From Malania oleifera (lineage: Eukaryota > Streptophyta > Magnoliopsida > Santalales > Ximeniaceae): a stretch of DNA of 64,000 nt. The stretch lies in NCBI RefSeq assembly GCF_029873635.1, contig NC_080418.1, positions 15,642,888 through 15,706,887 on the forward strand, written 5' to 3'. This document shows positions 56,237 through 64,000 of the stretch, piece by piece. The notes under the pieces are model-generated. The model searched no databases. It had not been told where the DNA came from and saw only the letters and a program-made list of their open reading frames with translations. Both the position numbers and the translations under genes were made by a program. Within the stretch, counting starts at the first letter, position 1. Every line of letters begins with the position of its first letter.

Positions 56237-58461
56237 AAAGTGCTCACAAGGATCAAATGAAGCTTAAAAGGGGGAAAGCATGGATTTAAAGATGATATAT
56301 TAAACCTTGAAGAATATGAGGACATGAATGAGTTGTTGAAAGCCAAGGAATATTAAAGTCAAAAGAGCCAAAGAAAGGCAAAGTGGGAAAGCTCAAATAA
56401 TATGGAAGCTTGAAGAAAAGATGGACTCAATTCAAGGACAAAGCCTGAAGACTCAAGAACCTAGAATGTTAATGTTTTAGAAGTCTCATGTAAGTGCTTT
56501 AATGTTTAAAGTATCGTTTGAAATATTTTTAAGCTCTTAGGTTAACTTCTTGGACCTAGATACCTTTTAAAATACTTGAAAAATATTTTTATAAGGTCAA
56601 AAATTATTTTAAAAGGGTTAGAATCATTTTTGGAATGAAAAGCACCAAAAAGAGTTTTTCAAAATGCTGTCAGTTTTTATACAGCTGTATTGAGGTGAAT
56701 TTTTTTCTATGAAGATCTCATTATTTTAAAATGTGTTCAACATGAAAGTTGTATTATTTTCTTTTAGCTTTCTTTTTACACCAAGAAAACCTAATTTGGA
56801 GTTATATAGAAAAAGTTATGGTCAAAACACTGAAATGGGGTCACTGCTGTCAAACATTTGAACACTGTTCACGGGAGGGACTTCAGCTGTCTGAACAGCA
56901 CACAGAACCACTTCAAACATCTAAAATTGACACCTCAAACGTCTGAAGATTTTTTGGACAAAAATACAGCAGGCAGTAGCTGTTCAGATGACTGAACTCG
57001 GCACTTCAAACATCTAAACTTGACACCTCAGACGTCTGAACCCTACCTTAGACATCTGACCCTGTGTCTAGTTCATTTTTTAAGGAGTTTTAGAAACTTC
57101 AGATGACTGAACTCGAATCTTCAGACATCTGAACATTGTTCAACGAGAAAAATTTTTAAATTCTAATATTTTAAAATATAGCCGTTTGAGCTCCAAACTT
57201 TCTAAAAATTTGGGAAACTCTCTAAAGAAACTTTTGCAACATGGAAACAAGTTTGAAAGCCTATAAATAAATGGTTTTGTAAATCAAAATACATCCATGA
57301 ATTGAAAAATCTGTTTTGAGAAGCTGAAAGCAATCTTGTTCTCCCAAAGTTCTCTTGCTCACTCATTATAAAAAAATTTTTCTGAGATATTCTGAAGTGC
57401 TAATCCTTCCTCCTCTGAATTCCTACTACTTAATCCTCATCTAAGAAGGATATTGGTGAATTCTACACTTGAGCTTACATTGAAGTATATAGTGCTGAAA
57501 TTGTACTAACTTGCTCTTTGAAAGAGTATATTTGTACGTAAATCTTATCTTGTGTTTCTTGTACTTCTTTGATGTTCCAAGGATTGTTTGGATCGTTGGC
57601 TAAGCAAGGGGATATTGCTTAGAGAGGCGGGCTCTAGCCTAAAGGAGTGACCAAACAAGGGGACATCGTTTGGAGAGGCGAGCTCTAGCCTAATGAAGGA
57701 GTGTTTAAGCGTGGGGTATCGCTTGTAAAGGTTTTGTTCCACCCGTCAATGGAACAAGTTTTGTGAATCCTTTGGTGGTTTGCTAAAGGCAAGGACGTAG
57801 GCTGTGTTGAAGCCAAACCTCGTAAAAATCTTCGTCTCACTCTCTCTTTCCCTATTCTTTATTTTCAGTGCATATTTAAATTGCGTGGATGGTTTAAATT
57901 TGAAAATCATATAAACTACGTATATTTGGAAATCAAACAAACTTAAGGTTTAATTTTGATTTGGGTTGCGGAAACCGAAAGGGAGTACGTTGGTTACACC
58001 ATATCTTGCGGAAACCATATGGGAGTACGTTACTTAGTTAACATCCCAAAGATAAATTTACCAAGAGTTTATTTTAGTTCTAAATATTTGGAAAGAGTGA
58101 TTTATTCATCTATACAGGGCTTTACATCAGCAAGCATAAAATTCTCATTCACTATAGAGCTTGATTCAAATTTGGCTAATATAAACAAACAACCATCTTG
58201 AGTTTTTATTTTACATAAGTGTTGTGTATTGGCTTATTTGTTTACTTTCTAATTATAGTTGATTGGTTTGGTTGAATGATTGGATGTTTGTATGGTTAAA
58301 GATTAAATAAAGAAACTAAGTTCTTGAGTGCTTAACAAATTAAACAAATAAGTCACGAATTGGTTAAAAGAAATAAATAAGTTTAAGAATTCTAAAAGGA
58401 ATTAAAAGAAATTTTTAAAAGCCAATTCACCCCCCCTCTTAAGAAGCTATTCCTAATTTCA
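56237..58461 (+). repeat. Sirevirus LTR fragment, family S1
   Basis: Matches the S1 LTR at 38203 from its middle to its end, including TATA box TATAAATA (57262), GGAAACCGAAAGGGAGTACG and the final CACCCCCCCTCTTAAG...TAATTTCA. The first few hundred bases of the LTR are missing at the junction with the S2 LTR. Confidence 0.85.
56835..57140 (+). repeat. U3 word array, TTCAG-ATGA-CTGAA type
   Basis: Perfect 14-base inverted repeats at 56983-56996 and 57098-57111 (TTCAGATGACTGAA) and 57120-57133 (TTCAGACATCTGAA), plus about eight variants such as CTCAGACGTCTGAA and TTCAAACATCTAAA. It ends about 120 bp before the TATA box. Confidence 0.95.
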
Positions 58462-59474
58462 TGATTATACAGTTCTCAGTACCATGACGTATGGATTACA
58501 GTTACAGTTTATTCAGTATCATGGTTATTACAGTTATTTTAGAATCATGATAAATCAGATAGTTGTATATAGAGATATATTATATAGTATCAGACCCTGT
58601 TGGACCATATAGTTACAGAGCACGGTACCGTTGCTACAGATATTTCAGTTATGAGTGCAACCACCTATTTAGATAATACGTGGTAGTAGGTCGATCATAT
58701 AGTGCCCTTGACGTGGATAGGCTTCCCATCAGATATAGGTTGAGGTGGGTAGATCAGACCGAGGGAGTATAGTGATTTACCCTGGTCGGCCAGCCAGTCT
58801 AGATCCCACCTACGGGCCGCACAACCCTATCATGAGGAGTTAAATCATGACACACAGTTATCCATAAGGAAAGTTTTCAGTTACTATTACGTATATACAG
58901 ATTTACAAAAACAGGGAACATACTTATGTACACTAAAAGTATTTTGAATAGTAACCCACAATACTGTTATGTTAAGTAACATGGGAAGGGTGGTGGATTT
59001 TATCACTTGTACTGTATTTACATATTCAGTTATATATGATTATATGAAAACATATTTTCATAATATTGTAGTTCATTTGCCACACACTAGTAATAGCATA
59101 TTTCGTCTTACTGAGCGTTGGCTCATCCTAGTGTTGAATCATTTTTCAGGTGATCCAGGTAGGCGAGCAGACCAGACTAGCAGATAGAGGGGCTTTAGTA
59201 TTGCCCTGACAGTGAAGTGAGTATCGTGGGAGTATTTTTGTATAAAACTGTCCAGTTGAGGGTGTTTTGGGAAAACAGATATATATGTATATTTTGAGGA
59301 TACATTCTAGCACTCTGGTATTGCATATAATTATATATGCATATGTTTATTTGATTTCTGCTTCTCGCTGCCTAGGCTAATGATTGGGTTTACCCCAGTA
59401 TGGTATCAAAGCATGTAGAATGTTGTTGTATAAAAAATAAAAATAAAAACATGGAAATTAAGCAGGTCGTTACA
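58462..59474 (+). repeat. 5' LTR of Gypsy element F, left part missing
   Basis: Ends GCAGGTCGTTACA directly before the PBS. Contains the LTR segments of this chromovirus family (ACGGTACCGTTGCTACAGAT, ACCCTATCATGAGGAGTTAA), seen reversed in element A. Its upstream end is replaced by the Sirevirus LTR at 58461. Confidence 0.8.
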
Positions 59475-59477
59475 GTT

Positions 59478-59489
59478 TGGAATCAGAGC
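59478..59489 (+). promoter_or_regulatory. Primer binding site of element F
   Basis: TGGAATCAGAGC, 11 of 12 to the tRNA-iMet complement. Confidence 0.9.
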
Positions 59490-59778
59490 ATAGGTTGCTA
59501 GGTTCTGTAGACTTTAGAGTGCAGCAGAAGCAATACCAGAGTATAGGAAAAGGATTTGACGTTTGTTCGGTTGTCTGGATACAAGATTTCCATGGTGGTT
59601 TCTGTGTTTTTCCTAAGGTAACGATTTCAGGAAAACCATAGTAAACCATTATCAGGTCGTGTGTCTAGGTGACAGAACTAGATATTGAGTTAAGGTCAGG
59701 GAAGGTAATTAATTTTGAATTGGTACAGGATAGGTCGTATAGGAGATAAAGTGCTTAAGTGTGTTTCTTGTTTTCAGG

Positions 59779-60815
59779 ATGGACCCAGGAAGTAGTGGCA
59801 CGAATGCTGGGGAGAATAGGCCAGGACCTTCCAGCATAGGTGGAGGAGATACAGATGTTATACTGCGTAACGTCACTCAGCAGGTGATGGCAGAGATGGC
59901 TAGGAGCTCTGAGGAGCGTGGCTGTTCGATTGAGCAGTTTACGCGGATGAAGCCCCCATCCTTTGCTAGAGGAGATGATCGATTGTAGTTGAGAATTGGG
60001 TCTAGGATACCGAAGAGACATTGGCGGTGCTTCCTTGTACGGATGAACAGAAGGTAGCATTTGCAGCATTCAAGTTGACAGGGGAGACAAAGCGCTGGTG
60101 GAGAGTAGCGTGTCTGATAGAGGAGTAGAGGCCGGTTCCAATTCCAGTGACGTGGGACCGATTCAAGGATCTGTTCTTCGAGCAGTATTTCCTCGCTATC
60201 GTTCGGAGTGTGAAGGTAGCAGAGTTTCTGCATTTGGTACAGGGACAGATGACTGTATCCCAATACGCGGCTCGGTTTGTCGAGTTTTCGTGTTTTGTTC
60301 CACATCTAGCACCTGATGAAGAGAAAAAGGCAAGGAAGTTTGAGGAGGGACTAGGGCAGAATCTGTTTGAGCAAGTGATTGGTTTCAGGGCTCAGACATT
60401 CACAGAGGTTGTAGATCGAGTTGCGATCATTGAGAGTGGTATTCAGAGGGGTGTAGCAGCTCAGAGTCAGAGGAAGAGGCCTGCGCCTCAAGGTTTTCAG
60501 GCTGGCACCAGTAAGGGTCCATGGAGAGAAGGTCGCGATAGAGGAGACCAAAGGCAGATGGCAGGACCTTGTGGGAACCAGGGTGCGCCAACTTACCTGG
60601 TGTGTCAAACATGCAGAAGACATCATTTGGGGGAGTGCCGGGTAGGCAGAGGTGTATGTTATCATTGTGGGAGACCCGGTCACGTGGTACGTGAATGCCC
60701 AAGTCAGCAGGACCAGGTCCCAGCTCCCAGGCCCTATCAAGGAGGAAATCAGGTAGCTCGAGGAGGATACCAGGCGCCTCATGGTGGCCAGCAGAGGAAT
60801 GTGGCCCCAGTGTGA
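59779..60815 (+). pseudogene. Gag of Gypsy element F
   Basis: ATG 59779 (MDPGSSGTNAGENRPGP), after TTTTCAGG, the same start as element A gag. ILRNVTQQVMAEMARSS and FTRMKPPSFARGDDRL follow. A TAG and frame changes occur at 59986-60130, with [19 protein letters not shown] readable. From 60147 the frame is open: TWDRFKDLFFEQYFL, VSQYAARFVEFSCFVPHLA, EEKKARKFEEGLG, VVDRVAIIESGI. An intact zinc knuckle CYHCGRPGHVVREC lies at about 60657-60699, preceded by a degenerate CQTCRRHHLGEC. Structural protein of the particle; inactive because of the stops. Confidence 0.9.
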
Positions 60816-60857
60816 GTATACGCTCTAACGCCGGGTGATTCGGAGGCTGCTGCGAAT

Positions 60858-61240
60858 GTGGTGATAGGTACATTTACTTTTTTATCACATCCATTCATTG
60901 TTCTTTTTGACTTGGGTGCTACTCATTCTTTCAATTCTGCATCTTATATTAAATTATCTAAGAGTGAGACCTGGTCATTAGATATAGCGTTGTCAGTAGC
61001 TACACCATCAGGATCAATGATCAGATGTCAGAGGGTACTTAGAGACTATCTGATAGAAATTAAGGGGAAAGTACTACCAGCAGATCTTATTGTGTTTGAT
61101 ATGTGTGGGTTCGATATAATACTGGGTATGGACTGGTTGGCTTCCAATCACGCTAGCATTGATTGTTGTTAGAAAGAAGTAATTTTCAGACCTCCTGGAG
61201 AGCAAGAATTCAGATTCATTGGTTCACGGGTACGTGCTCC
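60858..61240 (+). pseudogene. Protease of element F
   Basis: VLFDLGATHSF at the active site: the usual DSG is DLG, a change likely to abolish activity. Then VATPSGS, DLIVFDMCGFDIILGMDWL. TAG at 61170-61172 in the DCC-KEV segment. Confidence 0.85.
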
Positions 61241-62765
61241 AATGCAGTTGGTGTCAGTCGTGCAGGCGAGTGGATTACTCCTAGATGGAGGACAGGGGTT
61301 TATAGCATTTGTGAAAGAAGTATCTGAAAATGAATTGAAGATTGATAGCACTCTAATAGTACGAAAATTTCTAGATGTTTTTCCAGAGTTACCTGGATTA
61401 CCTCCTGTGCGCGAGGTAGAATTTCCTATAGATTTACCTCCAGGGACTGCGCTAATCTCTAAGGTCCCATATCGTATGGCTATAACCGAGTTGGGATAAT
61501 TGAAAAATCAGTTGCAAGACTTGCTGAACAAGGGGTTTATACGACCCAGTGTATCGCCATGGAGAGCTCCAGTGTTGTTCGTAAAGAAGAAAGACGGGTC
61601 TATGAGGATGTGTATCGATTACAGAGAAATTAACAAAGTTACTATTAAGAATAAATATTCTCTACCCTGCATAGATGATTTGTTTGATCAGCTCCAAGGT
61701 ACACGGGTATATTCTAAGATCGACCTCAAATCCGGGTATCATTAAGTGAGAGTAAAAGCGGAGGACGTCGCGAAGACAGCCTTCAGGACCAGGTATGGGC
61801 ACTATGAATTTCTCGTTATGCCATTTGGTTTGACGAATGCCCCAGCCGTGTTCATGGACTTGATGAGCAGAGCTTTTCACCAGTATCTAGATTAGATTGT
61901 AGAAGTTTTCATTGATGATATACTGGTGTATTCGAGGAGTTTTGAGGAGCATGAGGTGCATTTGAGGCAAGTGTTGCAGACACTCAGGGAGGAGAAGCTT
62001 TATGCCAAGTTTAGCAAGTGTGAGTTCTGGCTTGAGAAGGTGGCATTTTTAGGCTATGTGATCTCAGGGGACAGTATTTTAGTGGATCCCAGCAAGATTG
62101 ACGCGATGGTAAATTGGGCTAGGCCGAGAAATGTGTAGGAAGTTAGGAGTTTCTTAGGATTGGCAGGTTATTAACACCGATTTGTGGAGGGATTTTCAGC
62201 TTTGTCAGGACCTCTCACACGATTGACTAGGAAAAATGTCGGATTTGTGTGGGGTGAAGAGTGCGAGCAGAGCTTCTAGGAAGTAAAGCAATGGCTCGTC
62301 ACTACACCAGTTCTCACGATTCCATCAGGAGGCGATGGTTATGTTATTTACATTAACGCGTCTTTGAAAGGACTTGGTTATGTGCTGATGCAACATGGTA
62401 GGGTGATAGCATATGGGTCCAGGCAGTTGAAAGAATATGAAAAGAACTACCCTACTCACGATCTGGAATTGGTTGCAGTTGTACATGCACTGAAAATCTA
62501 GAGGCATTACCTTTATAGTGAGAGGTGTGAGATATTTTCTGATCATAAGAGCCTCAAGTACTTCTTTACACAGAAAGAGTTGAACATGCGGCAGAGGAGG
62601 TGGTTAGAACTTATCAAAGATTACGACTGTACCATCAGTTACCACCCAAGTAAAGCAAATGTGGTAGCTGATGCACTGAGCCGTAAATCAGGAGACACAG
62701 CACAGCTAGCAGCGGTAATTCAGCATCTGATTCAGATAGACTTAGGAAGACTTGTGTGGAATTAG
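61241..62765 (+). pseudogene. Reverse transcriptase / RNase H of element F
   Basis: PR-RT linker (GGQGFIAFVKEVSENELK), RT with [37 protein letters not shown] and [10 protein letters not shown], then TAA 61743-61745. Next [39 protein letters not shown] 61893-61895, and the catalytic [10 protein letters not shown] intact. [23 protein letters not shown] 62136-62138. RNase [14 protein letters not shown] (DAS now NAS, catalytic Asp changed), [45 protein letters not shown]. Stops at 62277-62279 and 62499-62501. Confidence 0.9.
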
Positions 62766-64000
62766 TGGAAGATGATTCTCAGGTGCTTATTGTCAGTTTG
62801 GTTGTACAACCCACGTTATATGAAAAGATTAAAGCTGCTCAGAGAGATGATCCAGAGTTAGTGGAGGTGTTTGCCAGAATACAGGATGGTTAGGGAGAGG
62901 AATTCAGTATTTCTGATGATAGGGCTTTGAGATTTCGCACCAGATTGTGTGTGCCTGCAGATGATAGCATCAGGAGGAAGATTTTAGAGGAGGCACATAG
63001 ATCTCTATACACTGTTTATCCTAGAAGTACGAAAATGTATAGGGATCTGCGGGAGTATTTTTGGTGGAGTGGCATGAAAAGGGAAATAGCAGAATTTGTG
63101 CGGTAATGTTTGACGTGCCAACAGGTTAAACTGAGCACTAGAGACCGGCTGGTCAATTGCAGCCACTTTTCATTCCTGAATGGAAGTGAGACTATGTATC
63201 CATGGATTTTGTTACTAGGCTGCCGCCAGCGCCGCATGGTCAGAATGCTATTTGGGTGGCAGTTGATAGGTTGACAAAGACAACGCATTTTCTGCCCATT
63301 AAAGTCAGCTACCCTATGAAACGATTAGCAAAGATATATATACAGGAGATTGTTCGACCCCATGGAATGCTGGTATCCATAGTCTCAGACCGTGATCCAC
63401 GTTTTACATCACGATTCTGGAGGAGTTTACAGGAGGCACTAGGGACTCAGCTAGCATTCAGCATATCTTTCCACCCTCAGATCGATGGTCAGACTAAGAG
63501 AACAATCCAAGTATTAGAAGATATGCTTCGTTCTTGTGTGCTAGACTTTAGAGGTAGTCGGATTTAGTTTTTTTTGCTAGTTGAATTTGCTTATAATAAC
63601 AGTTATCAGACTAGCATCGGCATGGCGCTCTACGAGGCATTATATGGTAGGAGATGTAGATCTCCTCTTTTCTAGGATGAAGTAGGTAAAAGGCGAGTTT
63701 TGGGTCCAGAGATAATTCAGCAAGCGTGTGATAAAGTCCGACTTATTCAAGATAGAATCAATGCAGCGCAGAGTCGGCAGAAAAGCTACGCGGATACTCG
63801 CCGTCGAGAATTAGAATTTGAAGTGGGTAATTATGTATTTTTGAGAATAACTCCACTGAAGGGGATCTTGAGATTTGGGAAGAAGGGTAAGTTGAGCCCT
63901 AGGTTTATTGGCCCCTTTGAGATACTTGAGAAGATTGGGTGAGTGGCCTATCGGCTAACTTTACCACCATCTCTATTTCAAGTTCATGACATATTTCATG
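62766..64000 (+). pseudogene. Integrase of element F (runs past window end)
   Basis: Zinc-binding N-terminus readable around 62990-63130 (EEAHRSLYTVYPRSTKMYRDL, then C-LTCQQVK after a TAA at 63104-63106). Core: [53 protein letters not shown] (second Asp present) and [14 protein letters not shown], where the catalytic TER is TKR. GPY/F module from 63700: LKGILRFGKKGKLSPRFIGP. Stops at 63565-63567 and 63673-63675. A chromodomain is expected beyond 64000 by comparison with element A. Confidence 0.9.

Noticed and set aside
16225..57140. Word arrays as CRISPR arrays
   Set aside because: Spacing is irregular, the words are short and degenerate, there are no unique spacers of constant length, and the context is a plant LTR.
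59755..60873. Minus-strand ORFs of 104-148 codons
   Set aside because: Antisense shadows of gag of element F.

Overview
This looks like a heterochromatic, transposon-rich stretch of a eudicot plant nuclear genome. I see one ordinary host gene, an HSP20-like (alpha-crystallin domain) protein at 24821-26326. Nearly everything else is LTR retrotransposon sequence, mostly dead, inserted into itself up to four layers deep. The species cannot be told from the sequence alone. PBS sites matching initiator-Met tRNA, a Cassandra LTR carrying 5S rRNA sequence, Tekay-type chromoviruses, Sireviruses and 4-kb Ogre/Tat-like LTRs all fit an angiosperm with a large genome.

Layout. 1-521: Copia gag remnant. 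522-15785: minus-strand Ogre/Tat-like 3' LTR, split by a Gypsy chromovirus (element A, 1607-12625) that is itself split by a Sirevirus solo LTR (8125-10277). 15798-24170: scrambled Copia block: a truncated Sirevirus LTR, a minus-strand Tork-like pol, a minus-strand Sirevirus accessory ORF and RT/RNase H split by a solo LTR (19682-21561), and a plus-strand integrase fragment joined head to head. 24.2-27.3 kb: the host gene. 27.3-28.9 kb: AT-rich, almost featureless. 28.9-30.8 kb: an unclassified LTR-like repeat with palindrome arrays. 30840-33885: minus-strand Gypsy-like element G with only a 0.24-kb interior, holding a Cassandra solo LTR. 33886-38202: second Ogre/Tat-like LTR. 38203-56236: Sirevirus D (LTR, gag, accessory ORF2, polypurine tracts, LTR), with pol missing. 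D is invaded by a fairly young Tork Copia (C, 39895-45817), a Sirevirus solo LTR (46997-49038) and a Gypsy solo LTR (51457-52557). 56237-58461: Sirevirus LTR fragment. 58462-64000: Gypsy chromovirus F, plus strand, running off the window.

The most interesting signal is a shared syntax rather than a gene. In the U3 of nearly every Sirevirus LTR, and also in the Gypsy LTRs, a TATA-like box is preceded by a cluster of 5-12 dispersed short inverted repeats of the form stem-NCGA-stem'. Each element has its own version. In the four S1 Sirevirus LTRs the inner core CAG-N-CGA-CTG is constant, while the outer two bases on each side differ between elements and stay complementary (GG/CC, GA/TC, GT/AC, TT/AA). 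The same element-specific word recurs inside the element just upstream of a non-pol accessory ORF (ORF2). This was seen for two elements. It suggests a self-recognition or regulatory system in which words in LTR and interior are kept matched, formally like the VANDAL/VANC anti-silencing motif arrays. Palindromic repeats in Sirevirus LTRs are, as I recall, already described in grasses. The covariation, the ORF2-proximal copies and the parallel arrays in Gypsy LTRs are what I would follow up.

Family names used here: S1 = Sirevirus LTRs starting TGTTGGCC; S2 = Sirevirus LTRs starting TGTTGACC. Both end near a conserved AATTCACCCCCCCTCTTGG block.
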